Positions 27,879 to 38,263 of a DNA stretch of 64,000 nucleotides are shown piece after piece (the first letter of the stretch is position 1; each line of letters starts with the position of its first letter). The stretch spans positions 1-64,000 of the forward strand of contig JAPLOZ010000092.1 in NCBI GenBank assembly GCA_026400435.1. The letters are read 5' to 3'. Under the pieces are notes generated by a model. That model searched no databases and was not told where the DNA came from. It was given only the letters and a program-made list of their open reading frames with translations. This DNA is from Hyphomicrobiales bacterium. Lineage in GTDB: Bacteria > Pseudomonadota > Alphaproteobacteria > Rhizobiales > Rhizobiaceae. Position numbers and translations under genes: made by a program.

Positions 27879-28361
27879 TCACGCCCCCTCCACCGTCGCA
27901 GCACTCTCCCTGGCGGCCACCTCCAGCCGGGCCTCGGCGTCCTTCTCGGCCGCATGCTCGAACCAGGCCGGGCAGTAGTGCCTGAACATCGCCATGATGC
28001 CGGAGAGCATGACGCCGGCCCTGTCGATCGACGCCGGGCGGATGCCGCCATGGCACACACCCGCATCGTCGCGGTCGATGAACAGGTGGCAGCGGCCGTT
28101 GCGGCACTGCCGGTCGCGGCAGCGCGCCGGCGCGCCATCGACATCCTGGGCGTGGCGCAGGATGGCCACCAGCAGTTCGCTCAGCTCCATGCCGGTATAG
28201 AGGCGGCCGTCCTCGTCGTAGCCGAACGAGCCCCACTCATCGTAGCGCGCCAGGGTCTTGCGGATGAAGTCGCGCTCGAACTCCGGCACCTCCGCCCAAC
28301 GCAGCCGGCGCGGCAGGCCGACGGGGGGCGGCGGGGCGGCTTGCAGTTTCTTGCGGGTCAT
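27879..28361 (-). CDS. Hypothetical protein with Cys/His-rich cluster
   Basis: A 160-aa protein without a recognised family. The first half, RWAEVPEFERDFIRKTLARYDEWGSFGYDEDGRLYTG, is followed by a cluster CRDRQCRNGRCHLFIDRDDAGVCHGG with four Cys and two His that could bind zinc or another metal. The C-terminal half is helical (GVMLSGIMAMFRHYCPAWFEHAAEKDAEARLEVA). It is the first gene of the accessory stretch that ends at maeB and is followed by about 840 bases of repeat-rich DNA. Codon use looks like the neighbours. No function should be assumed. Confidence 0.6.
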   Translation of the reverse strand: MTRKKLQAAPPPPVGLPRRLRWAEVPEFERDFIRKTLARYDEWGSFGYDEDGRLYTGMELSELLVAILRHAQDVDGAPARCRDRQCRNGRCHLFIDRDDAGVCHGGIRPASIDRAGVMLSGIMAMFRHYCPAWFEHAAEKDAEARLEVAARESAATVEGA

Positions 28362-28923
28362 GCTGTTGGCTCCTTGTTGGGGTTGGGGTGGTGTTTTCGC
28401 TCACGGGGTGGTTTTACTTTCGCTCACGGGCCGTACCGCTCGCTTCGCTCGCTGGCCCTCCGCCCCCTCGACAGGCTCGGGAGCGCGCCATAAGGCGCGA
28501 CGCCCGCTTGGGCTTGCGGCCTTCGGCCGAAGTGGCGTGCTTCGGCGTCGCCACGCCCGCCGAAGCGCCTGTCCGTTCCCTTCGACTGCTCGCTCCGCTC
28601 GCGCTCAGGATGAGGGAGCGAAGGTTCGATGAGAGGTCGGGAAGCAACGCCCGGGACCACACCATCTTTTTGTTGTTATGCGGCGCGGTTTCCGGGCGTC
28701 GCCGGCGTTCTTGCCCTACCTGGAGGGGACGCAGCGCCAGTGCACCGCGCGACCTCGGTCAGGGCCCAGACCTCAGGGCTCATCACCCAGCAGCACCACC
28801 GTCAGTGCTGCCGATCCGGCGCCGCCACCCTCCCTGATACCCGGTGCGCACCAGGTTCCCGCGAGGGCGGTGTGGGGATTATGCGGGAGCCGGGAGGGGT
28901 GGGGATGGAATCATCCCGAAGAA
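28362..28923. other. Non-coding, palindrome-rich stretch
   Basis: No convincing gene. It holds a 13-base direct repeat (TTTCGCTCACGGG at 28395 and 28418) and several short palindromes such as GGCCTTCGGCC and CGCTCGCTTCGCTCGC. ORFs listed here are low-complexity Arg/Pro/Ser translations typical of GC-rich non-coding DNA. It may be the upstream region or debris of the adjacent hypothetical gene. Confidence 0.5.
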
Positions 28924-29012
28924 ATCCCCTCTCTTGCGATTTCTAACACTTAGCCTCGTGAAGAACTCGGCTAAGCTGTTGAAATCGCTTTCTCCCCCGC
29001 ATGGGGGGAGAT
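28924..29012 (+). repeat. Mosaic palindromic repeat, copy R1 (stem type A)
   Basis: Begins ATCCCCTCTCTTGC, then a long interrupted stem GCGATTTC-AACA-CTTAGCC paired with GGCTAAG-TGTT-GAAATCGC, then a second hairpin CTCCCCC..GGGGGGAG and the end GAGAT. The orientation defined here is forward (ATCCCC to GGGAGAT). Confidence 0.85.
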
Positions 29013-29111
29013 CACGCCGGCCGCAACGGCGGCGAAAGTCTCATCCACGTTTAATTGGCCTGATGCAGACTATGACCTTGCAGACAGGGCGGGGGTGGTG
29101 ATGCGGGGGTT

Positions 29112-29202
29112 ATCTCCCCCCTTGCGGGGGAGAAAGCGTTTTCCTGCATTTGCGAGCGGGCTTGTCCCCGAGCAAGTGCTTGGAAAACGCAAGAGAGGGG
29201 AT
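29112..29202 (-). repeat. Mosaic palindromic repeat, copy R2 (stem type B)
   Basis: Same ends as R1 in reverse orientation (ATCTCCCCC to AAGAGAGGGGAT) but with the alternative stem GCGTTTTCC-GCATTTGC paired with GCAAGTGC-GGAAAACGC. Its last base is the final base of the DUF559 stop codon read on the minus strand, so the repeat abuts the gene's 3' end exactly. Confidence 0.85.
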
Positions 29203-29630
29203 TACTTCCCCTCGCCCAAACGCCCCTGCGCTTCCCGCTGGATGACCATGCACACGCCGTCGAGCGCGGTCAGCACATCGTCGTTCCAGAAGCGCATCAC
29301 CCGAAATCCCGCCGCGTGGAAATGGCGATCCCTTGCGGCATCGCTTTCGGACTCCGCATGCTGGCTGCCGTCCACCTCGACGATCAGTTTCGCGTCGAAG
29401 CAGACGAAGTCGATGATGTAGCCCTCGAGCGGCACCTGCCGCTTGAACTTCAGCCCTTCGAGCTGCTTGTTGCGCAGCGCCTGCCACAGCACGTTCTCGG
29501 CCTTGGTCGAGTCGGCGCGCATGGTGCGGGCAAACGTGCGGTGCGGTGGCGGGACGGGTTGGCGCAAGCGGGTCTCCAATAGCGCGGCCTTTGATCTCCC
29601 CCCTTGCGGGGGAGAAAGCGATTTCAACAT
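29202..29630 (-). CDS. DUF559 domain protein (predicted Vsr-like endonuclease fold)
   Basis: The track frame is 142 aa; the recognisable domain runs from about residue 30 to 135. It reads FARTMRADSTKAENVLWQALR, LEGLKFKRQVPLEGYIIDFVC, LIVEVDGSQH and FRVMRFWNDDVL, all typical of DUF559, which is related to Vsr and PD-(D/E)xK nucleases. Candidate catalytic acids are the Asp of IIDFV and the Glu/Asp of IVEVDG. The first 14 residues (MLKSLSPPQGGRSK) are encoded by repeat R3, so the native start is uncertain and the ATG at 29522 is a shorter alternative. The gene is enclosed by repeats R2 and R3. Its role is unknown. Confidence 0.8.
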   Translation of the reverse strand: MLKSLSPPQGGRSKAALLETRLRQPVPPPHRTFARTMRADSTKAENVLWQALRNKQLEGLKFKRQVPLEGYIIDFVCFDAKLIVEVDGSQHAESESDAARDRHFHAAGFRVMRFWNDDVLTALDGVCMVIQREAQGRLGEGK

Positions 29631-29683
29631 CTTAGCCGGGAGCGAAGCGGAGGCTAAGTGTTAGAAATCGCAAGAGAGGGGAT
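29594..29683 (-). repeat. Mosaic palindromic repeat, copy R3 (stem type A)
   Basis: Reverse orientation, ATCTCCCCCC to AAGAGAGGGGAT, with the type A stem GCGATTTCAACATCTTAGCC paired with GGCTAAG..TGTT.GAAATCGC-type sequence. It covers the first codons of the DUF559 open frame and lies 18 bases from R4, in opposite orientation. Confidence 0.85.
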
Positions 29684-29701
29684 TCTTCTCTACGTCTATC
29701 G

Positions 29702-29787
29702 ACCCCCTCTCTGGCATTTTCCAAGCACTTGCTCGCTGCCGCTTCGCAAATGCAGGAAAATGCTTTCTCCCCCGCCGAGGGGGAGAT
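29702..29787 (+). repeat. Mosaic palindromic repeat, copy R4 (stem type B)
   Basis: Forward orientation, ACCCCCTCTCTGGC to GGGGGAGAT, with the type B stem GCATTTTCC-GCACTTGC paired with GCAAATGC-GGAAAATGC and the second hairpin CTCCCCC..GGGGGAG. A truncated DUF559 copy begins directly after it. Confidence 0.85.
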
Positions 29788-29880
29788 AGGGCGCAGCGCC
29801 TGCCAGTTCTCGGCCTTGGTCGAGTCGGCGCGCATGGTCCGGGCGAACGTGCGGGGACGCGCGGGACTGGCTGGCGCGAC
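29788..29880 (-). pseudogene. Truncated second DUF559 gene (N-terminal part only)
   Basis: On the minus strand the frame reads SPARPRTFARTMRADSTKAEN then WQALR, nearly the same as the N-terminal region of the intact DUF559 gene but lacking two residues (VL). Immediately after QALR the frame runs into repeat R4, so the nuclease core is lost. The upstream end reaches a stop without a clear start. It is a relic of a second copy cut off exactly at a repeat. Confidence 0.75.
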
Positions 29881-29949
29881 CTGTTAATCAACGCTGCCGC
29901 CTCGTGATCACCGGATGACACCGCACCACCAATGCGCCAAGGTTGATTT

Positions 29950-30744
29950 GTGATCCTGAACGAGTCGGCAATCGTCTCCGTCCACCATGCGCTTCTCGCC
30001 AACGGCAGTCTTGGCGACGCCTATTCGCGGGCGGGGCTAGGCTGCGTCCGGCTAATCGAAAAGGTCGCACTCTCACGCGGCCAGTATATAAACGGCAGGT
30101 CAGAAATCGCAGTCGTTCTCGACCTTGGCGCGCGCATGGTGAACAGTTGCGGTGCAGCCGGTCGCCTAATGCTTTGCGGATATTGGTCTCCGGCTGCGCA
30201 CCAATGTCGCGACATTGCTGAATGCCACCAGCTCGTCGAGCACTTCCGTCTGCATCCGTTGGCGGCCACGGACTGGTTAAACGCGACTGGAAAGACGCGG
30301 ATCAAAAAATTCAGATTTGGGAATATCCGGAAGACCCTCCTGAAGGATCCTGCCGCGAAGGATGTCGAGGATGTGAAGTTTGCGTTCGACTTCTACTCGA
30401 ATGTCGGCTCGCATCCGAGCATCGAAGGGTTGTCGCTGCACATGACGGCGGATGGCACCAAGAACATTGGGCCGGTTGCCAACCCAGAACGCTTCCTCGT
30501 CTTTGCCTCTGACCTATGGGCTTATACAACCCGGGCAACGCTGCGGTTCGTTGATGCAGTCGAGCACCTGATGCCTGACCATCCCAAGATTGCAGAGGAG
30601 TTCCGCTACGAACTGGCTGTGGTAATGGGGTGGCAAAAATTTCTGACTCCAATCGGCATAGACGACATTGTGAACTCGACTAGACCGGCGCCCGCTTCAT
30701 CCGACAGCGCCGCCGCTGCGATGTCCGACGACGCGTCGTCTTGA
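29950..30744 (+). CDS. Hypothetical protein, accessory gene
   Basis: A 264-aa protein that I do not recognise. It starts at a GTG (MILNESAIVSVHHALLANGS) and is largely helical, with segments such as VEDVKFAFDFYSNVGSHPSIEGLSLHM and FLVFASDLWAYTTRATLRFVDAVEHLMPDH. No signal peptide or membrane helix is evident. Codon use is less GC-biased than the flanking core genes, suggesting horizontal acquisition. It lies between repeats R4 and R5, and its TGA stop is the first bases of R5. The general look (helical, defence-island-like setting near a nuclease gene) might suggest a host-defence or HEPN-like protein, but this is a guess. Confidence 0.7.
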   Translation: MILNESAIVSVHHALLANGSLGDAYSRAGLGCVRLIEKVALSRGQYINGRSEIAVVLDLGARMVNSCGAAGRLMLCGYWSPAAHQCRDIAECHQLVEHFRLHPLAATDWLNATGKTRIKKFRFGNIRKTLLKDPAAKDVEDVKFAFDFYSNVGSHPSIEGLSLHMTADGTKNIGPVANPERFLVFASDLWAYTTRATLRFVDAVEHLMPDHPKIAEEFRYELAVVMGWQKFLTPIGIDDIVNSTRPAPASSDSAAAAMSDDASS

Positions 30745-30938
30745 TCCCCTCTCTTGCGATTTCTAACACTTAGCCTGCGCGCGGCCTGCGGCCGTGCTCG
30801 GCTAAGATGTTGAAATCGCTTTCCGGCCGGGTCCCCGCTGCTGCGCAGCGTCCCAGCGTTCGCTGGCCTTTTGTCATGCCACCGGCATGACAAATTCGCT
30901 TCGCGAACCGGCTGCTCACCCCCCGCAAGGGGGGAGAT
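30744..30938 (+). repeat. Mosaic palindromic repeat, copy R5 (expanded)
   Basis: Forward orientation, ATCCCCTCTCTTGC with type A stem as in R1. Between GAAATCGCTTTC and the closing hairpin CCCCCCGCAAGGGGGG lies an extra stretch of about 100 bases with its own palindromes, including TTTGTCATGCC/GGCATGACAAA at 30870-30894. It ends GGGGGAGAT just before the maeB stop. Confidence 0.8.
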
Positions 30939-30955
30939 AAGGGGTGGCGCCCCCC

Positions 30956-33235
<2,280 letters not shown>

Positions 33236-33365
33236 GCGGGCAGCCCCCTCCCAGGGAAATGTCGCTTTGTTTTTGTGGAGCATTCGGGATTAAGGCTACA
33301 CTTGGCTGCTGTAAACCGCCAACAAGGCAGGCAGCGGCGCTTTTTGCCGCAACGGAACCGGAAAG

Positions 33366-36068
33366 TTGAACGACGAGACGCCCATCAAGGTCAGCACTGC
33401 CCAGCCCGCGGCTACGCCGATGATGGAGCAGTATGTGGAGATCAAGGCGGCCAACCCGGATTCGCTGCTGTTCTACCGCATGGGCGATTTCTATGAACTG
33501 TTCTTCGACGACGCGCAGGCAGCCAGCCGAGCGCTCGGCATCGTGCTGACTAAGCGCGGCAAGCATCTCGGCGAGGACATACCGATGTGCGGCGTGCCGG
33601 TGCATGCCGCCGACGACTACCTGCAGAAGCTGATCGGCCTTGGCTTCCGCGTCGCGGTCTGCGAGCAGATCGAGGATCCGGCCGAGGCGAGGAAGCGCGG
33701 CGCAAAGTCGGTGGTGAAGCGCGACGTGGTGCGGCTGGTGACGCCGGGCACCATCACCGAGGACAAGCTGCTCTCGCCCCAGGAATCGAGTTTCCTGATG
33801 GCGCTGGGACGGGTCAAGGGCGGGCAGGACAACTCCTACGCACTGGCGTGGATCGAAATGTCGACCGGCGCCTTCCGCGTGGCTGAGACGCATGCCGACC
33901 GGCTGCTGTCCGACATCCTGCGCGTCGACCCCAGGGAGTTGATCGTCGCCGACACGGTGTTCCACGATGCGGAACTGAGACCCGCCTTCGACGTGCTCGG
34001 CCGCGTCGCCAGCCCGCAGCCGGCCGCGCTGTTCGATTCAGGCGCTGCGGCCGGCCGCATCGCGCGTTTCTACGACATCGCCACGCCCGACAGCTTTGGC
34101 GCGTTTTCCCGCGCCGAACTGTCGGCGATCGCGGCCATCGTCGCCTATGTCGAGAAGACGCAGAAGGCCGAGCGGCCGCCGCTCGATTTTCCCGCGCGCG
34201 AGGAGAACGGCGCAACCCTGTTCATCGACCCGGCAACGCGCGCCAACCTCGAGCTGACGCGCACGCTGTCGGGCAGCCGCGACGGCTCGCTGTTCAGGGC
34301 GATCGACCGCACCGTGACGGGCGGCGGCGCACGGCTGCTGGCCGATCGCCTGACCGCGCCGCTGACCGACCCGGCCGCGATCAACCGGCGGCTTGATTCG
34401 GTCGGCTTCTTCGTTGCCGAAACGACGCTCTGCGATCGGCTGCGCGCGTCGCTGAAGGGCGTTGCCGACATGCCGCGGGCGCTGACCCGGCTGGCGCTTA
34501 ACCGCGGCGGCCCGCGCGACCTCGGCGCAATCAGCGCCGGCTTCGCCGCAGCGGCCGAAATCGCCGACACGTTTGCCGGCGTGGAGTTATCGCAGGAACT
34601 GGCGGAGGCCATGCAGGCGATCGCCATGCTGCCGAAGGATTTCGCGCGGCATCTGCGGGCGGCGCTTGCCGACGAACTGCCGCTGCTCAAGCGCGACGGC
34701 GGTTTCCTGCGCCACGGCTACGACCGCGACCTCGACGACGCGCGGAGCCTGCGAGACGAATCGCGGCGGGTGATCCTCGGGCTGGAGCGCGGGCTGATCG
34801 AGGAGACCGGCATACGGTCGCTCAAGATCCGGCACAACAATGTGCTTGGCTATTACATCGAGGTGACCGCCAACCACGCGGCGATCATGACCGGCACCGA
34901 CGAGGCCAAGGGGCGTTTCATCCACCGCCAGACGATGGCCAGCGCGATGCGTTTCACCACCACCGAGCTTGCCGGGCTGGAGAGCAAGATCGCCAATGCG
35001 GCAGACCGGGCGCTGTCGATCGAACTGGCGGCCTTCGACCGGCTGGTCGCAGAGGCGGTGGCTTCGGCCGATGCGATCCGTGCCGGCGCAGACGCGCTCG
35101 GCGTGCTTGACGTGTCATCGGCACTGGCCTGCCTGGCGCTGGCCGACGATTACTGCCGGCCGGTGGTGGACGACAGCCTTGCCTTCGCGATCAAGGCCGG
35201 CCGGCATCCCGTCGTAGAGCAGGCGCTGCGGCGGCAGGCCGAAACTCCGTTCGTCGCCAACGACTGCGACCTCTCGCCGGAGGACGGTGGGAGGAGCGGC
35301 GCGATCTGGCTGCTGACCGGCCCCAACATGGGCGGCAAGTCGACCTTCCTGCGCCAGAACGCGCTGATTGCGATGCTCGCCCAGGTCGGCAGCTATGTGC
35401 CGGCGCGCGCGGCCCACATCGGCGTAGTTGACCGGCTTTTCAGCAGGGTTGGCGCTTCGGACGATCTGGCGCGCGGGCGCTCGACCTTCATGGTCGAGAT
35501 GGTGGAGACCGCCGCGATCCTCAACCAGGCGGGCGAAAGGAGCCTTGTGATCCTCGACGAGATCGGGCGCGGCACGGCGACCTTCGACGGCCTGTCGATC
35601 GCCTGGGCGGCGGTCGAGTATTTGCACGAGGAGAACCGCGCCAGGGCGATCTTCGCCACGCATTTCCACGAGATGACTGCGCTGTCGACGAAACTTAGCC
35701 GGCTGCGCAATGTGACGATGCGGGTCAAGGAATGGGAAGGCGACGTGGTCTTCCTGCACGAGGTAGCGAAGGGCGCGGCGGACCGGAGCTACGGCGTGCA
35801 GGTGGCGCGGCTGGCCGGCCTGCCCGCTGCCGTGGTGAACCGCGCAAAGGACGTGCTGGCGCAACTCGAGAGCGGCGAGACGGCGGGCAAGGCCGAAAAG
35901 CTGATCGACGACCTCCCGCTGTTTTCAGCGGCACTGAAACGCGAGACGCCGGTGGCTGCCAAGACCGACCCGGTGGGCGCGGCGCTTGCTGGTATCAACC
36001 CCGACGAGCTGACGCCGAAAGAAGCGTTGGAAGCGCTGTACCGCCTGAAGGGGCTGGGTGGTGGGTGA
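33366..36068 (+). CDS. mutS: DNA mismatch repair protein MutS
   Basis: A 900-aa mismatch-recognition ATPase. The N-terminal DNA-binding motif Phe-x-Glu is present in [16 protein letters not shown]. The core and lever domains follow ([29 protein letters not shown]). The ATPase domain holds Walker [11 protein letters not shown] at about 652-661, Walker [18 protein letters not shown] and the late motif [11 protein letters not shown]; the helix-turn-helix with [13 protein letters not shown] follows. The track start is TTG; ATGs at 33420/33423 are alternatives that still retain the mismatch domain. It is followed by a TupA-like gene that overlaps its last codons. Confidence 0.97.
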   Translation: MNDETPIKVSTAQPAATPMMEQYVEIKAANPDSLLFYRMGDFYELFFDDAQAASRALGIVLTKRGKHLGEDIPMCGVPVHAADDYLQKLIGLGFRVAVCEQIEDPAEARKRGAKSVVKRDVVRLVTPGTITEDKLLSPQESSFLMALGRVKGGQDNSYALAWIEMSTGAFRVAETHADRLLSDILRVDPRELIVADTVFHDAELRPAFDVLGRVASPQPAALFDSGAAAGRIARFYDIATPDSFGAFSRAELSAIAAIVAYVEKTQKAERPPLDFPAREENGATLFIDPATRANLELTRTLSGSRDGSLFRAIDRTVTGGGARLLADRLTAPLTDPAAINRRLDSVGFFVAETTLCDRLRASLKGVADMPRALTRLALNRGGPRDLGAISAGFAAAAEIADTFAGVELSQELAEAMQAIAMLPKDFARHLRAALADELPLLKRDGGFLRHGYDRDLDDARSLRDESRRVILGLERGLIEETGIRSLKIRHNNVLGYYIEVTANHAAIMTGTDEAKGRFIHRQTMASAMRFTTTELAGLESKIANAADRALSIELAAFDRLVAEAVASADAIRAGADALGVLDVSSALACLALADDYCRPVVDDSLAFAIKAGRHPVVEQALRRQAETPFVANDCDLSPEDGGRSGAIWLLTGPNMGGKSTFLRQNALIAMLAQVGSYVPARAAHIGVVDRLFSRVGASDDLARGRSTFMVEMVETAAILNQAGERSLVILDEIGRGTATFDGLSIAWAAVEYLHEENRARAIFATHFHEMTALSTKLSRLRNVTMRVKEWEGDVVFLHEVAKGAADRSYGVQVARLAGLPAAVVNRAKDVLAQLESGETAGKAEKLIDDLPLFSAALKRETPVAAKTDPVGAALAGINPDELTPKEALEALYRLKGLGGG

Positions 36069-37047
36069 GGCCGCACGCCTCGTTCTCACTCTCTCCAGGG
36101 TGTGCCTGACGCTCCGGCATCCGCTCCTGATCTGGCGATTTGCGAGAAGGCTAAGGTATTTTCCCAATCTGGCACTGCCGCGGACGTATCATGAAAAGAT
36201 GCTCTGGCGAAAAGTGGTTGATCGAAACCCGCTTTTCGTACGCCTGACCGACAAGATCCTTTGCAAGGAGTGGGTGAGGGTCAAGGCACCGCATCTCGCT
36301 GTCCCGATCACGGAATGGACGGGGCTGGACGCCCGGGACATACCCGGTCGGCTGCTCGAAGGTGATGTCGTCGTGAAACTCAATGCGGGCTGCAACATGA
36401 ACGCGTTCTTGTCGGCAGGTCAGCCTTCACGCGACGAAATCCATCGCCTGAGCCAACAGTGGTTCAGCAAGCGCCACGGAAGGCGCCACGGCGAGTGGGC
36501 CTACGGTCCTATCGTTCGGCGACTGCTTGTTGAGCAACGGCTGGTCCTCGGCGGGGACCGACTGCCGACTGACATCAAAGTTCATGTTTGCGGGGGACAA
36601 GTTTGCCACGTCTGGGTCGAAGATCGCATTGGTCGGCGATCGCTGTTGCTTGACTCACGGGGCGCCGCGCTTGCCGGACGTGACTCGGACTACCCAGGCG
36701 AAGATCAGGCGCTTCCATTCAGCGAACGGCTTTCGAAACTTGTTCGCGAAGCGGTCGCGAACGCCGCTCTGCTTGCTTCGGACATGGACTATATCCGGGT
36801 TGACTTTCTGGTAGCCGAGAACAAGCTCTTTGTGGGGGAACTGACTGTCTATTCGGCTTCCGGCTACGGCACCTGGTCTAATCCAGCCATAGCCCAGAAT
36901 GCTGCAAGGATGTGGGATTTGAAGAAGTCTCACTTCCTGCGGGAAAGGCGGAAGGGACTGTCGGGTTTCTATGCGAAAGCACTGTTGGCGGCGCTGGAGG
37001 CCCGATCGGCCGACACATCCGATTCATGCGCGGCCGGAAATGCTTGA
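36058..37047 (+). CDS. TupA-like ATP-grasp protein
   Basis: A 329-aa protein of the TupA-type ATP-grasp family. Visible elements are [18 protein letters not shown] near the N-terminus, [14 protein letters not shown], the lysine strand [13 protein letters not shown], then [33 protein letters not shown] and the metal-binding strand [25 protein letters not shown]. TupA participates in teichuronopeptide synthesis in Bacillus; in Gram-negatives these genes occur with surface polysaccharide loci. The GTG start lies 11 bases inside mutS, so translation is coupled or the locus was formed by insertion. Function is inferred at the family level only. Confidence 0.82.
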   Translation: MVGEAARLVLTLSRVCLTLRHPLLIWRFARRLRYFPNLALPRTYHEKMLWRKVVDRNPLFVRLTDKILCKEWVRVKAPHLAVPITEWTGLDARDIPGRLLEGDVVVKLNAGCNMNAFLSAGQPSRDEIHRLSQQWFSKRHGRRHGEWAYGPIVRRLLVEQRLVLGGDRLPTDIKVHVCGGQVCHVWVEDRIGRRSLLLDSRGAALAGRDSDYPGEDQALPFSERLSKLVREAVANAALLASDMDYIRVDFLVAENKLFVGELTVYSASGYGTWSNPAIAQNAARMWDLKKSHFLRERRKGLSGFYAKALLAALEARSADTSDSCAAGNA

Positions 37048-37068
37048 AGTAGAAATGTCTCGCAGCGG

Positions 37069-38169
37069 ATGGACGAATTGACGCTGGCACAGAACGTGAA
37101 ACGCGCGTTGTATCGTCTGATCGCCGCATCGATGATGATGTCCGCCGTGGCCGGCTGCACCAGCATCTCTTACTATGTGCAATCGTTGCAGGGCCACGCC
37201 GAGATCATGGCGGCGCGCAAGAGCGTCGCCGGGCTGGTCGACAATCCCGCGACACCCGAGCCATTGCGCGCCCGGTTGGAGGAAGCTAGCGCCATCAGGC
37301 AGTTTGCCACCGACAGTCTGGGACTGCCTGACAACAACAGCTACCGCAGCTACGTCGACGTTGGGCGCGACTATGTGACCTTGGCTGTGTTCGCGGCGCC
37401 TGAATTCTCGCTTGCGCCCATGACTTGGTGCGTCCCGGTCTATGGCTGTGTTCCCTACCGGGGATATTTTTCCAAGCAGGGTGCGGTCGAAACTGCAACC
37501 GGGCTGAAAGCGCAGGGTCTCGACGTGCATGTCAGCGGCGTCACCGCCTACTCCACACTTGGCTGGTCGAGTGACCCGCTGTTGAACACGATGCTGCGGC
37601 AGGACGATACCTACCTCGCGGGACTTGTCTTTCACGAGCTGGCCCACCAGCGGGTCTATGTGAACGGCGACTCCGCGTTCAACGAGGCCTTCGCGGTCGC
37701 CGTCGAAACGAGCGGCGTCAAAAGATGGCTGCGTGAGACGGGCAACCTGGCGGGATTGCGCGGCTATGAGGCCGAGATCAAGCGCGGCAACGATTTTTAC
37801 GCGCTGGTGGCTCAGGCCCGGTCAGACCTGGCTCAGATCTATGACGGACCCGCAAGCATACAGAGCAAGCGGACAGCCAAGGCAGCAGCGATCGAACGGC
37901 TCCGCACGCGTTACCGGATCACGCGCGACCGGCGCTGGGGCGGATACCGCGGATACGACGCGTGGTTCGATAGCCCGATCAACAACGCCAAGCTGGCCGC
38001 CACAACCGTCTACAGCGATCAGGTTCCGGCGTTCCTGCACCTGTTCGACCTCTGTTCCGGCAACTACGCGCGCTTCTATGCGGCGGTCCGGCGGCTCGGC
38101 GCATTGGAAAGGGAACAGCGGGAGGACGCGCTCAAGGCGACGAATGGATGTGGAGCCGCGTCTCGCTAG
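37069..38169 (+). CDS. Predicted lipoprotein aminopeptidase (COG4324-like)
   Basis: A 366-aa predicted zinc aminopeptidase. The N-terminus has a lipoprotein signal with AVAGC (Cys30), so it is probably anchored to a membrane in the periplasm. The metal motif FHELAHQ (HExxH, His189-His193) is followed by the family segment GDSAFNEAFAVAVETSGVKRWL with the likely third ligand Glu. The region YSTLGWSSDPLLNTML precedes the motif as in this family. The natural substrate is unknown. It is separate from, but in the same direction as, the TupA-like gene (21-base gap), and converges on a histidine kinase. Confidence 0.85.
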   Translation: MDELTLAQNVKRALYRLIAASMMMSAVAGCTSISYYVQSLQGHAEIMAARKSVAGLVDNPATPEPLRARLEEASAIRQFATDSLGLPDNNSYRSYVDVGRDYVTLAVFAAPEFSLAPMTWCVPVYGCVPYRGYFSKQGAVETATGLKAQGLDVHVSGVTAYSTLGWSSDPLLNTMLRQDDTYLAGLVFHELAHQRVYVNGDSAFNEAFAVAVETSGVKRWLRETGNLAGLRGYEAEIKRGNDFYALVAQARSDLAQIYDGPASIQSKRTAKAAAIERLRTRYRITRDRRWGGYRGYDAWFDSPINNAKLAATTVYSDQVPAFLHLFDLCSGNYARFYAAVRRLGALEREQREDALKATNGCGAASR

Positions 38170-38263
38170 GTTCTGACTGCATCTTCGTCGGCAGTCCGGC
38201 AGGCTGAAGGGCGAAATGGCCGATGGGCCACGCCATCGTGCCGAGCATGGATGGGTTCGCCGG

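Noticed and set aside
28924-30938. CRISPR array
   Set aside because: Repeats are palindromic, about 90 bases, in both orientations and with genes between them; there are no regular short repeats and spacers and no cas genes.
28362-30955. Classical insertion sequence or prophage
   Set aside because: No transposase, integrase, phage structural gene or terminal repeat with target duplication was recognised; only small palindromic repeats and a DUF559 gene.
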